A stretch of DNA of 21,722 nt from Gammaproteobacteria bacterium. Its GTDB lineage: Bacteria > Pseudomonadota > Gammaproteobacteria > Granulosicoccales > Granulosicoccaceae. Positions within the stretch are counted from its first letter, which is position 1. Each line of letters opens with the position of its first letter. Location: contig JAHQVR010000096.1 in NCBI GenBank assembly GCA_019634245.1, positions 1-21,722 on the forward strand, written 5' to 3'. Positions 1 to 8,220 of the stretch are shown piece by piece. The position numbers and the translations under genes are program-made. The notes under the pieces were generated by a model. That model did not search any database and was not told the origin of the DNA. It saw nothing but the letters and a program-made list of their open reading frames with translations.

Positions 1-595
1 CCGCTTTGGCATCGACAGGTGTCATGACACGCCGCTGATCATCGCTGGTGGCCATCGCTGGACGCACACCAGGTGTCACAATCAAAAAGTCTGCATCGGT
101 TTGTTGTCGGGTCGCCGCCGCCTCTAACGGTGAACAGACAACGCCGTCGAGTTGGCACTCATGGGTGAGATCGGTTAAGCGTTTCACCTGTGTTTGCATA
201 TCAGCATCAACACCAACGCGTTTCAATTCAGCATCATCCAGGCTGGTTAATACCGTGACAGCCACAATCCTAGTGCCCGCGTTACCCACGAACTTCGGAC
301 AGGCATCGCGAGCAGCAGACAGCATACTGGGCCCGCCACTGGCATGGACGGTGAGCATCCACACACCCAATGAAGCTGCAGAGCGCACGCCCCCGGCCAC
401 AGTATTTGGAATGTCGTGAAATTTTAAATCCAAAAAGACGTCAAATCCACGTTTGGCCAACCCTTCAACAAACCCAGGGCCACTGGCCGTAAACAATTCT
501 TTACCGACCTTTAAACGCGTCAACGACGGATCGATACGATCAACAAACGCTGTTGCTTCTTTTAAGGATGGAAAATCCAATGCGGTAATAATCAT
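1..595 (-). CDS. pyrF: Orotidine 5'-phosphate decarboxylase, partial (C-terminus outside window)
   Basis: PyrF converts orotidine 5'-phosphate to UMP, the last step of de novo pyrimidine synthesis, in the cytoplasm. The frame opens at ATG (595-593) and runs off the window edge after about 198 residues; the family is about 230-240 residues long. The N-terminus [10 protein letters not shown] is typical. The catalytic charge network is visible as DLKFHDIP, with the family's Asp-Lys-Asp arrangement. Near the window edge, TPGVRP followed by DDQRRVMTP is the phosphate-binding region. The start lies 3 nt after the lapB stop and has an AGGTGA Shine-Dalgarno sequence 7 nt upstream, so it is probably cotranscribed with lapB. 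No defect is visible in the part present. Confidence 0.96.
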   Translation of the reverse strand, partial: MIITALDFPSLKEATAFVDRIDPSLTRLKVGKELFTASGPGFVEGLAKRGFDVFLDLKFHDIPNTVAGGVRSAASLGVWMLTVHASGGPSMLSAARDACPKFVGNAGTRIVAVTVLTSLDDAELKRVGVDADMQTQVKRLTDLTHECQLDGVVCSPLEAAATRQQTDADFLIVTPGVRPAMATSDDQRRVMTPVDAKA

Positions 596-598
596 TGT

Positions 599-1765
599 CT
601 ATTCACCTTCTACCCCAATGATGGGTTGTACACTGTCCCAAGTTCCGCAGCTGGGGCATCTCCAATGCAACACATTGCCGCGAAAGCCGCAATGCTCACA
701 CTGATACGTCGGTTTGTCTTCTACCACTTGATCAAGCATGCTGCAAATAACCGCTACTTTGTCGCGTTCACCAGGTTTTGAAAGCTCTAGCTGATCCTGT
801 GCCCAATCGCGTAATCCTTTTAGCGACGGCCGTTTTAGAATTTGTTCTTTAAAGAATTTGTCAGCAGGTTCGTGACCGTAGTGCTCTTCGATCACTCCAC
901 GTGTAGTCCGAATAACCGAATAGGCATTGCGCTGTGATTGTATGCGTTTAATAAACTCCTGCAGGGCATTTTTATCATCACTTTGGATTAGCGCTTTAAA
1001 TCGCCCTTGGATGATCTCCGGCATTAACTCTGGACGATGGGTTTCCACGCGATCAAGATGATTGATCGCTGTGTTCGAATCACCCTGAGCTATCGCAATA
1101 GTAGCCAACGCCATATGCGCCCGAGCACAGGACTCATTTTCCTTCAGTGCCTTATGCAACAATTCCGGTGCTTGATCGGCGTAGCCATCCTTCTCTGCTT
1201 GCACCGCCATCTCGCACAGATAGTGCGCAACCAAATCGTTCCGAGGCTCACCACTGACTTTGGCTAACTGTGAGGCTACCTCGATAGCCGCACTCCAATC
1301 ACGCTCTCTTTCATGTAATTGCAATAGACTCGTTGTGGCATCTTCGACGCGCTGACCACGATCAATTAATTCTCGGAAGATGGTCTCAGAGCGGTCAAGC
1401 AGCCCTGCAGAATCGTAGTCGCGGGCAAGTTCATAACGAGCAGCGGCCGCCACTTCATCCCCTAATTCAGGCTTAGCGAGTAAGGATTCGTGCAAGAGTA
1501 TCGCCTTATCAACCTCACCTCTGCGACGATATAAATTGCCTAAGGCCAGATGGGTATCAGCGGTATCTCGATCGGAGTCTTCGAGGTTTTCAAACAGTTC
1601 ACTAGGATTCGCCTGCCGGTCATTAAACAACTGACTTAAGCCTTTGTGAAAGTTACTGGTGTATTTCCAGTAGGCATCGTTGCTGCCACTGACCGCACCA
1701 TTGCGGCCGGCAAACCAACCCGCAGCTGCCGCAACGGGCAACAGGAGCCACAATAAGTTCAACAT
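599..1765 (-). CDS. lapB: Lipopolysaccharide assembly protein B (TPR plus rubredoxin-like domain)
   Basis: LapB (YciM) is an inner-membrane protein with a cytoplasmic TPR domain. In E. coli it brings FtsH to LpxC and so limits LPS synthesis. The 388 residues match the family length (389 in E. coli). Residues 1-18 form the N-terminal membrane anchor (MLNLLWLLLPVAAAAGWF). The middle consists of TPR-like helical repeats, for example HLALGNLYRRRGEVDKAI. The C-terminus carries two CxxC pairs, Cys356/359 and Cys370/373, which form the rubredoxin-like metal site. The start lies 15 nt after the ihfB stop. No Shine-Dalgarno sequence is visible before ATG (upstream is CACCCTCCAC), so translation may depend on coupling to ihfB. 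The partner gene lapA, often directly upstream in enteric bacteria, is absent here. Confidence 0.96.
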   Translation of the reverse strand: MLNLLWLLLPVAAAAGWFAGRNGAVSGSNDAYWKYTSNFHKGLSQLFNDRQANPSELFENLEDSDRDTADTHLALGNLYRRRGEVDKAILLHESLLAKPELGDEVAAAARYELARDYDSAGLLDRSETIFRELIDRGQRVEDATTSLLQLHERERDWSAAIEVASQLAKVSGEPRNDLVAHYLCEMAVQAEKDGYADQAPELLHKALKENESCARAHMALATIAIAQGDSNTAINHLDRVETHRPELMPEIIQGRFKALIQSDDKNALQEFIKRIQSQRNAYSVIRTTRGVIEEHYGHEPADKFFKEQILKRPSLKGLRDWAQDQLELSKPGERDKVAVICSMLDQVVEDKPTYQCEHCGFRGNVLHWRCPSCGTWDSVQPIIGVEGE

Positions 1766-1780
1766 GTGGAGGGTGTAGTG

Positions 1781-2134
1781 TCAGTCGATGGCGCGTAACC
1801 AGGGCGGGGCCGCTTGGGGCTGATCGGTTTGGTTAACTCGCTCACGCAGTTCCTTACCTGGCTTAAAATGGGGAACATACTTACCACGCAACGCTACTGC
1901 GTCACCCGATTTAGGATTACGCCCAATGCGTGCCGCACGAAAATGCAAACTAAAGCTGCCAAAGCCACGAATCTCTATGCGATCTCCGCTAGCGAGCTCC
2001 TGACTCATTTTTTCCAATAAGCCCTTTACGGCAAGCTCTACATCCCTGTGGGCCAAATGGTTTTGATTTCTGGCTAACGTCTCAATCAAATCCGATTTCG
2101 TTAGGCTTTTGTCACTACGATCTGTTTCACTCAT
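1781..2134 (-). CDS. ihfB: Integration host factor subunit beta
   Basis: IhfB pairs with IhfA to form the sequence-specific DNA-bending protein IHF. The core is clear: [11 protein letters not shown] at the N-terminus, [15 protein letters not shown] in the middle, the arm [12 protein letters not shown] containing the intercalating proline, and [16 protein letters not shown]. At 117 residues it is longer than the usual 94 or so. About 10 residues precede LTKS ([10 protein letters not shown]), and about 13 follow the usual end ([16 protein letters not shown] region). No ATG, GTG or TTG lies at the usual start (the Leu of LTKS is CTA), so the N-terminal extension is probably real. The gene sits between rpsA and lapB, the rpsA-ihfB order common in gammaproteobacteria. 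Confidence 0.95.
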   Translation of the reverse strand: MSETDRSDKSLTKSDLIETLARNQNHLAHRDVELAVKGLLEKMSQELASGDRIEIRGFGSFSLHFRAARIGRNPKSGDAVALRGKYVPHFKPGKELRERVNQTDQPQAAPPWLRAID

Positions 2135-2167
2135 TGCCGGACCACCCGTTGTGAATCACACACCGAT

Positions 2168-2187
2168 TGCGCCCTTCCCTGGGCGCA
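2168..2187 (-). promoter_or_regulatory. Stable hairpin between rpsA and ihfB
   Basis: The transcript of this strand contains a perfect 7-bp stem, TGCGCCC / GGGCGCA, with a 6-nt loop. It lies about 25 nt after the rpsA stop and about 34 nt before the ihfB start. No run of T follows, so it does not look like a complete intrinsic terminator. It is more likely a 3'-end stabilising or processing structure that lets rpsA and ihfB be expressed at different levels. The structure is read from the sequence; the function is inferred. Confidence 0.5.
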
Positions 2188-2212
2188 CATTTACTACTTG
2201 TGTAGGATGTAC

Positions 2213-3919
2213 TTAGTCTCCCGCAACTTCTCCATCATTGCTGTCGAGCTTGTCACCCATTTGCTCTTTCATCAGATCACCCAGCGTACCCGCTGTGCTT
2301 TCTGTATTGGTTTGGCTGTAATCGTTTAAGGCTTCTGCCTCATCGTCGTAGTCTTTCGCCTTAATGGATAGGCTCAGCATACGAGATTTTCGATCAGTGC
2401 CAATGAACTTCGCTTCGATCTCTTGGCCTTCCTTAAACTGCTGGCGAACATCCTCGACTCGCTCCCTAGAGATCTCACTGGCGCGTAGAACACCTTCAAC
2501 ACCATCTCCAAGATCCACGATGGCGTGCTTCGTGTCAACCTCTCTGACCACACCTTTGACGACCGTACCCTTAGGATTGTCGGCAATAAATTGACCAAAA
2601 GGATCGCGCTCGATCTGCTTCACGCCCAGAGAAATGCGCTCTCTCTCTGGATCAACAGCCAGAACCACCGCTTCTAGCTCATCGCCCTTCTTATAGTTGT
2701 GCACCGCTTCTTCGCCGGTTTCGTTCCAAGACAGATCCGACAAATGGATCAGCCCATCGATACCGCCATCGAGACCAATAAAGATACCGAAATCAGTAAT
2801 CGATTTAATGGTGCCTTTGACCTTATCACCTTTGTTGAACGACTCAGAGAAATCTTCCCAAGGGTTCGGCTTGCACTGTTTGATGCCCAAGGAAATACGA
2901 CGACGTTCCTGATCGATGTCCAGAATCATCACCTCAACCTCATCACCTAGAGCGACAACTTTGTTGGGGTTAACATTGCGATTGGTCCAATCCATCTCAG
3001 AGACGTGCACCAAACCTTCCACGCCTTCTTCAATTTCAACAAAACAACCGTAGTCAGCGATGTTGGTGACTTTGCCGAACAAACGCGTGTTCTCAGGATA
3101 GCGACGCGTAAGATCAACCCAAGGATCTTCACCCAGTTGCTTAAGACCTAACGAGACGCGATTTCGGTCACGGTCGAACTTCAACACCTTGACATTCATT
3201 TCTTGACCGACTTCAACCACCTCTGAAGGATGTTTCACACGCTTCCATGCCATATCGGTGATATGCAACAAACCATCGATGCCACCGAGATCGAGGAACG
3301 CACCGTAGTCGGTAAGGTTCTTAACAATACCGGTAATTTCCTGGCCTTCCTGGAGGTTTTCAAGCAGCTGTTCGCGCTCAGCGGAGTATTCACTCTCAAC
3401 AACAGCGCGGCGTGATACGACAACGTTGTTTCGGCGTTGATCAAGCTTAATGACTTTAAATTCGAGTTCTTTGCCTTCGAGGTAACTGGTGTCACGTACC
3501 GGACGAACATCCACTAACGAACCGGGTAGAAACGCGCGAATGTCACAGACATCGACGGTGAATCCACCTTTGACTTTCCCAGTGATGTTGCCTTTGATTA
3601 TTTCATCGTTGGCTTGGGCTTTTTCAAGAATCGTCCACGAACGTGCGCGACGCGCTTTTTCTCTCGAGAGCTTAGTTTCACCAAATCCGTCTTCGACAGA
3701 ATCCAGCGCAACTTCAACCGAATCACCTGGCTTGACATCGGTTTCGCCTAATTCATTGGCAAATTCCTCAATCGGAATTGCACCTTCAGATTTCAGACCG
3801 GCATTGACGATTACAAAATCGCCCGTAATATCGACAACAGTTCCAAGTAATATGGAACCGGATTTCATTTGTGTATTGGAGATGCTCTGTTCAAAGAGCT
3901 CCGCAAAAGACTCAGACAT
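2213..3919 (-). CDS. rpsA: 30S ribosomal protein S1
   Basis: S1 binds mRNA on the 30S subunit through repeated S1/OB domains and helps start translation of structured or Shine-Dalgarno-poor mRNAs. Six S1 domains can be followed. Hallmarks include [14 protein letters not shown], the very conserved [63 protein letters not shown] and [23 protein letters not shown], ending in an acidic tail. I chose the ATG at 3919, giving [11 protein letters not shown] and 568 residues (557 in E. coli). The frame stays open to a GTG at 3949, but an AAGG sits 11 nt upstream of the ATG and the N-terminus then matches the family. It lies downstream of cmk, as in E. coli. Confidence 0.97.
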   Translation of the reverse strand: MSESFAELFEQSISNTQMKSGSILLGTVVDITGDFVIVNAGLKSEGAIPIEEFANELGETDVKPGDSVEVALDSVEDGFGETKLSREKARRARSWTILEKAQANDEIIKGNITGKVKGGFTVDVCDIRAFLPGSLVDVRPVRDTSYLEGKELEFKVIKLDQRRNNVVVSRRAVVESEYSAEREQLLENLQEGQEITGIVKNLTDYGAFLDLGGIDGLLHITDMAWKRVKHPSEVVEVGQEMNVKVLKFDRDRNRVSLGLKQLGEDPWVDLTRRYPENTRLFGKVTNIADYGCFVEIEEGVEGLVHVSEMDWTNRNVNPNKVVALGDEVEVMILDIDQERRRISLGIKQCKPNPWEDFSESFNKGDKVKGTIKSITDFGIFIGLDGGIDGLIHLSDLSWNETGEEAVHNYKKGDELEAVVLAVDPERERISLGVKQIERDPFGQFIADNPKGTVVKGVVREVDTKHAIVDLGDGVEGVLRASEISRERVEDVRQQFKEGQEIEAKFIGTDRKSRMLSLSIKAKDYDDEAEALNDYSQTNTESTAGTLGDLMKEQMGDKLDSNDGEVAGD

Positions 3920-3989
3920 TGAGGAATTGACCTTAAGGTAAGTAGTCACCCATCACATACTTGTGAGTGGTGGTTTTCAAAAGTAACCG

Positions 3990-4002
3990 ATCAATCGTTG
4001 AT
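3990..4002 (-). promoter_or_regulatory. rpsA: Short inverted repeat in the rpsA leader
   Basis: The roughly 90-nt leader between the cmk stop and the rpsA start contains ATCAA-CGA-TTGAT, a perfect 5-bp stem with a 3-nt loop. E. coli rpsA is known to be autoregulated through a structured leader, so hairpins here could have a similar role. This one is short and AT-rich, and could be chance. Confidence 0.25.
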
Positions 4003-4009
4003 TGGCTGT

Positions 4010-4690
4010 TTATGCGCTGGGTAGTTTTGCCGCGATCAAGGCAACGACGTCTGCGATGCTCAGGTCGCTGGAATCGACTACCAGCGCGTTTGATGCAGCA
4101 ACCAATGGCGAGTGCTTACGAGTAGTGTCTCGTTCATCGCGCTCAGCGATTTCCTGCATCAAGCCCCCCATAGTAGAGGGTATTCCTTTTTCTTTCAACT
4201 GCTTAGCCCGCCGTTCGGCTCTTTGTTCGACGCTCGCGGTGAGAAACACCTTTAACGTGGCGTCAGGAAACACCACCGTACCCATATCGCGACCGTCCGC
4301 CACCAGGCCCGGCGCTTGCCTAAATTCGCGCTGCTCAGGCAACAGCAATTCCCGCACCGGTTGGATCGCCGCGATTTTGGAGGCAGCGGCTGCGGTGGCT
4401 TCAGATCTCAGCTGCTGGCTGACATCCACACCGTCGATCAACACAGTCACACCTTTGACGCCATTGGGGATAAACGTTGCATCAAACCCTGACAAATGGT
4501 CAGCGACCCCCGACTCATCGGTTAAATCGACATCCGATTTCAGGGCGAACAACGCCGCCGCTCGGTACACCGCGCCACTATCCAAAAGATGAAATCCCAG
4601 CAATTCGGCGAGTTCGGCTGCCACAGTGCCCTTACCAGCACCGGAGGGGCCGTCGATGGTGATGACCGGAATGTCGGTCGATTCAGGCAT
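4010..4690 (-). CDS. cmk: Cytidylate kinase
   Basis: Cmk phosphorylates CMP and dCMP with ATP to feed CTP and dCTP synthesis. The P-loop GPSGAGKGT is at residues 14-22 after PVITID. Other family signatures follow: LLDSGAVYRAAAL, VADGRDMGTVVFPDA, KVFLTASVEQRAERRAKQL and the DTTRKHSPL region. I start it at the ATG at 4690, giving MPESTDIPVITIDG and 226 residues (227 in E. coli). A longer frame opens at 4777 but would add 29 residues unlike the family, lying entirely inside aroA. The chosen start overlaps the aroA stop as TGATG, a classic coupling arrangement. Confidence 0.95.
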   Translation of the reverse strand: MPESTDIPVITIDGPSGAGKGTVAAELAELLGFHLLDSGAVYRAAALFALKSDVDLTDESGVADHLSGFDATFIPNGVKGVTVLIDGVDVSQQLRSEATAAAASKIAAIQPVRELLLPEQREFRQAPGLVADGRDMGTVVFPDATLKVFLTASVEQRAERRAKQLKEKGIPSTMGGLMQEIAERDERDTTRKHSPLVAASNALVVDSSDLSIADVVALIAAKLPSA

Positions 4691-6015
4691 CAGCTCGTCG
4701 GCAGAGCCGCGACTGACAGCCCAACCGAATTGGCGAGTTCGGTGAAGCCTGGAAAGGATGTGTTGACGTTGGCGCAATCCAATATCGTTATGTCCCCATT
4801 AGCGCGTGTCGACGCTATAGAAAAAGCCATAGCCGTTCTATGATCTCCACAGCTATCGACGGTGCCACCGGAGATGTCACCGCCTTCGATGACCGCGCCA
4901 TCTTCGGTGGGAGTGATCGACACACCCAGCTGTTGGAGTCCGTCAGCCATGACTTGTATGCGGTCGGTTTCCTTCACTCGCAATTCCTCCGCACCTGTTA
5001 CCCGGGTTGTACCCGTTGCGGTACTGGCAGCCACAAACACTGCAGGGAACTCATCGATCGCCAGAGACACATATTTCTCAGGCACATCAATACCTTTCAA
5101 CTGTGTTCCACGAATTCGTAAGTCACCGATGATTTCACCACCGGATTCGTGCTGATTCTCAATGGCAATCTCCGCACCCATTAATCGCATGATGTCAATT
5201 ATGCCCGTGCGTGTCGGATTCAGACCCACGTGTCGAATCAGTAGATTTGAACCAGGATTCATAGCCGCTGCAACAATAAAAAATGCCGAGGAGGATATAT
5301 CCCCTGGTACAGCGACGTCTGTGGCTGTTAAGGACTGACCTCCTTCAATACTCACGGTGAGCCCGTCTGTTTCTACCTCAACACCAAAACCTCGTAACAT
5401 CCGTTCAGTGTGGTCGCGGGTAATATCAGGCTCGTGAACGATTGTCTTTCCATTGGCATGCAAACCGGCTAACAATACACAGGATTTCACCTGCGCCGAA
5501 GCCATAGGGCAGGTGTATTCAATGGCGGTTAGAGAACCGCTATCAGACAAGCTTAACGGGGGCGTCCCCTTATCGGTGGCATCGATCTGAGCACCCATCT
5601 GTCGCAAGGGCTCTACAACTCGGCCCATGGGCCTTACGGATAAGGATTCATCGCCGGTCAGTGTGGCTTTAATTCCTAAGCCTGCCAGTACGCCGAGCAT
5701 CAACCGAATGGCGGTACCGGCATTACCGAGATAGATGTCATCTTTAGGGTTTGTGATCGCAGTAATGCCTTTGCCGTGAATAACGACGTCGGTGTCGGAC
5801 GGGCGCTCTATCTGGACACCCATACTGCGAAAAGCTTCAAGCGTCCGCAGGTTGTCTTCTCCATTTAAAAACCCGGTGACATGAGTGGTGCCTTGCGCCA
5901 TCGATCCGAACATTATCGACCGGTGCGAAATGGACTTATCGCCGGGCACTGAGATGTCACCCTCTACCGTGGTCGTTGCCGCCTTCGCCAGGTAAGTCAC
6001 TGAGCTGCCAGTCAT
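4690..6015 (-). CDS. aroA: 3-phosphoshikimate 1-carboxyvinyltransferase (EPSP synthase)
   Basis: AroA joins shikimate 3-phosphate and phosphoenolpyruvate to give EPSP in the shikimate pathway. Visible motifs are PGDKSISHRS (residues 24-33), LGNAGTAIR (97-104 region), RPMGRVVEPLRQMGA, PMASAQVKS, RDHTERML, LNPTRTG and ELRVKETDRI. RxHTE, GDKS, SAQxK and NxTR are the signatures used to define class II EPSP synthases. I chose the ATG at 6015 (441 residues), which has a GGA 7 nt upstream. An in-frame TTG at 6027 would add only MDIL. The gene stands alone here, whereas in Pseudomonas it is fused to tyrA. It follows tyrA by about 27 nt and overlaps cmk by its stop codon. Confidence 0.96.
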   Translation of the reverse strand: MTGSSVTYLAKAATTTVEGDISVPGDKSISHRSIMFGSMAQGTTHVTGFLNGEDNLRTLEAFRSMGVQIERPSDTDVVIHGKGITAITNPKDDIYLGNAGTAIRLMLGVLAGLGIKATLTGDESLSVRPMGRVVEPLRQMGAQIDATDKGTPPLSLSDSGSLTAIEYTCPMASAQVKSCVLLAGLHANGKTIVHEPDITRDHTERMLRGFGVEVETDGLTVSIEGGQSLTATDVAVPGDISSSAFFIVAAAMNPGSNLLIRHVGLNPTRTGIIDIMRLMGAEIAIENQHESGGEIIGDLRIRGTQLKGIDVPEKYVSLAIDEFPAVFVAASTATGTTRVTGAEELRVKETDRIQVMADGLQQLGVSITPTEDGAVIEGGDISGGTVDSCGDHRTAMAFSIASTRANGDITILDCANVNTSFPGFTELANSVGLSVAALPTS

Positions 6016-6042
6016 CAAAATATCCAATTTGTTATCGAACAG

Positions 6043-6912
6043 TTACCAGTGATGAACATGATCATCTCTGGCCTCTTTGGCGCGTTCAAAAATCGCCATG
6101 ATGGCTTCAGCATCCCCTTTCTCAATAGCGTTCCGCAATAGCGAGAAGTGATCGCTGAATGCATCCATGACTTCCAACATGGCAGGCCCGTTCGTTAAAC
6201 AGATGTCCCGCCACATGGTTGGGTCGCCCGAAGCGACACGCGTAAAATCACGAAATCCACCGGCGGCGTACCGAAAAATCCCTTCCGAATAAGCCGCATG
6301 GGCAAGATTATCCACGAGCGCAAACGCTATGGCGTGTGGTAAATGGCTAGTGGCAGCTAATATTCGATCATGCTCTTCATACCCGAGCATTTCGACTTTA
6401 GCTCCAGCCGTTGTCCATAGCTGTCGAACTAATTCCACGGCATCCGCATCAGTCTCCTCCGTTGGTGTTAGCAAAACCATACGAGATTGGAATAACTCCG
6501 CTTCCGCCGCATCAATACCACTCGTCTCTCGCCCCGCAATCGGGTGCCCCGGGACCACCCGAGAAAGCGAGCCAAAAACGGCTTTGGCATCTGCCACAAA
6601 ACAGCCCTTCACTGATCCGGCATCGGTCACAATGGTGTCTGTTCTAATCACCTTATTCAAAGCGGACATTTGTGTGCGCATCACGCCCATCGGTACTGCC
6701 AGTAGAACGATATCCGCCTCTGCAGCAACATCCACTTGAGTACTTACGATATCGACCACTTGTTGTGAGCGGGCTGTGTTCAGGGTTTGTTCACTACGAA
6801 CCCAAGCGCTCAACGTGCCGCTAAAACCATTGGCACGCAACGCTTTAGCGAGTGAGGCTCCGATCAGTCCCAGGCCAACGATACAAATGTGAAGTGAACT
6901 CAAATCACTCAT
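6043..6912 (-). CDS. tyrA: Prephenate dehydrogenase
   Basis: TyrA oxidatively decarboxylates prephenate (or arogenate) on the way to tyrosine. The N-terminal Rossmann motif VGLGLIGASLA has its GxGxxG at residues 13-18. DAGSVKG, PGHPIAGRETSG (121-132) and SHLPHAIAFALV (from 189, with the family's catalytic-region His residues) are diagnostic, as is RVASGDPTMWRDI. At 289 residues it is a plain dehydrogenase with no fused chorismate mutase, AroA or C-terminal ACT domain. The cofactor and the preference for prephenate over arogenate cannot be read with confidence. The start is 8 nt after the pheA stop. hisC, which lies between these genes in Pseudomonas, is not here. Confidence 0.94.
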   Translation of the reverse strand: MSDLSSLHICIVGLGLIGASLAKALRANGFSGTLSAWVRSEQTLNTARSQQVVDIVSTQVDVAAEADIVLLAVPMGVMRTQMSALNKVIRTDTIVTDAGSVKGCFVADAKAVFGSLSRVVPGHPIAGRETSGIDAAEAELFQSRMVLLTPTEETDADAVELVRQLWTTAGAKVEMLGYEEHDRILAATSHLPHAIAFALVDNLAHAAYSEGIFRYAAGGFRDFTRVASGDPTMWRDICLTNGPAMLEVMDAFSDHFSLLRNAIEKGDAEAIMAIFERAKEARDDHVHHW

Positions 6913-6920
6913 AGAGCGAG

Positions 6921-8009
6921 CTACAAAGCTCTGGGGTAAGACCCCAGCACCCTAACCAACGGTGCATCATCAGCCATGGTATCCAGCACTTTTTTCAATA
7001 CTTCATCATCCTGGTGGCCATCCACATCGATAAAAAACACGTAGTCCCATAATTTGGTGCGTCCGGGTCGAGACTCGATTCGAGTCATGCTCACACCAGC
7101 TTCCTCCAAAGGCAATAACATACGGCGCAAACCTCCGGGCTTGTGTGGAGCGCCCACGAGTAACGAAGTGGAATCACGCCCACTGGGCGCAATGTCTTTG
7201 TCGCCAATCACATAAAACCGGGTTGTGTTGTTTTTAATATCTTCAATACCGGTAACCAGGGCGTTTAGCTTGTAGAGATCAGCGGCGGTCTCACCGGCAA
7301 TGGCGGCATGACCCGGCTTACCCACAATGGTTTCCGCTGCAGCAGCATTGCTACTTTCGTGAATACGAGTCGCGTGATTTAGATGAGTATCAAGCCAGCC
7401 GCGACACTGTGCCAGCGATTGTGGATGAGCATGCACGGTTGTGATGTCTTTTAATGATGCCGACTCGCTCAGCAGCATATGCTGAATACGCAAACGTACC
7501 TCACCGCAGATCCGTAATGGAGTGTCCATTAACAAATCGAGCGTATGGTTGACTGTGCCTTCAGTCGAATTTTCAACCGGTACAACGCCATAGGACACAC
7601 GACCAGCTTCTACCGATTGGAAAATTTCGCCAATACCAGGCTCGGGCATCGGTTGAACTGAATGACCAAAGTGCTTGAATGTGGCCTAGTGGCTATACGT
7701 GCCTTCTGGCCCTAAATAAGCGACCTGTAGGGGCTTCTCTAATGCCAAAGATGCAGAGATAATTTCACGAAAGATACGCTGGACCGATCGATTGTCAAAT
7801 GGTCCCTGATTGCGTTGCGCGACTTCATTGAGAATCTGAGCTTCGCGCTCGGGACGATAAAACTCTACCGGCGCACCATCTGCATCACGCTGCTTGATCT
7901 CTGCGACCTGCATCGCTGCGCGTCCCCGCTCACTGAGTAACCCTTGGATTTCGAGATCTATCTGATCGATACGTTTGCGTATGTCAGTTAAGTCTTTTTC
8001 CTCGCTCAT
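6921..8009 (-). pseudogene. pheA: Chorismate mutase/prephenate dehydratase, interrupted by an in-frame TAG
   Basis: PheA (P-protein) converts chorismate to prephenate and then phenylpyruvate, for phenylalanine. The N-terminal AroQ chorismate mutase domain (DIRKRIDQIDLEIQGLLSER, residues 9-28, to about 90) is intact. The prephenate dehydratase domain begins at VAYLGPEGTYSH and then meets TAG at 7688-7686 (codon 108). The same frame continues without another break: ATFKHFGHSV, GVVPVENSTEG, the NNTTRFYVIG motif containing the catalytic TRF, then the ACT domain with KPGG and MTRIESRPGR, ending GSYPRAL. One C-to-T change would turn CAG (Gln) into this TAG. As written, the products would be a 107-residue chorismate mutase and, if reinitiated at ATG 7649 without a visible Shine-Dalgarno sequence, a dehydratase lacking its first motif. 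A sequencing error or readthrough is possible. Confidence 0.85.
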
Positions 8010-8220
8010 GATTCTACTCAGTTATTCGCTTCGGCAAATTCGCTCAGGTACGCCATCGAGGGATCAGTTCCAGGCAACGACTGAGGCTAAGCACAGATCC
8101 CGCAAAAATTGCTGCCTGGGGCGCACCATGCGCCGGGTAGATTTAAGCACGAACAACCAAGGATCGACAGAGCCTGCAGCACAGTTTGGCAGGTGCATCG
8201 GGCAATCCAATGGCTAGTGA
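8010..8220 (-). other. Intergenic gap between gyrA and pheA, possible serC relic
   Basis: These 211 bp lie exactly where Pseudomonas relatives carry serC. All three minus-strand frames contain stops. The frame ending in TGA about 10 nt before pheA encodes PSMAYLSEFAEANN, which loosely resembles the ending of SerC proteins (a Tyr/Phe-Met/Leu-x-Glu-Phe pattern). The rest does not resemble SerC. A perfect GGCGCA-TGG-TGCGCC hairpin sits at 8120-8134 without a directly following T-run. The relic idea is weak; the gap could also be an ordinary spacer. Confidence 0.3.
8120..8134 (-). repeat. 6-bp-stem hairpin downstream of gyrA
   Basis: GGCGCA and TGCGCC form a perfect GC-rich stem around a 3-nt loop, about 87 nt after the gyrA stop. 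The nearest T-run (ATTTTTG) begins 10 or more nt after the stem, so a standard intrinsic terminator is not supported. It could stabilise the gyrA mRNA 3' end or cause partial termination before pheA. Confidence 0.4.

Noticed and set aside
3947..3949. GTG start of rpsA, 30 bases upstream
   Set aside because: The ATG at 3919 gives the family N-terminus and has AAGG upstream; the GTG adds ten unmatched residues.
7686..7688. General recoding of TAG (for example to pyrrolysine or glutamine)
   Set aside because: Several intact genes here (lapB, gyrA, ubiG, the Sco gene) end in TAG at the expected length, so TAG works as a stop in this genome.
7686..8009. A stand-alone monofunctional chorismate mutase gene
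   Set aside because: The frame continues after the TAG straight into prephenate dehydratase, and the 107-residue product ends within the dehydratase's first motif, so this is an interrupted pheA rather than a separate gene.
8064..8198. A 44-residue minus-strand frame between gyrA and pheA
   Set aside because: No family resemblance and no ribosome binding site; composition looks random.
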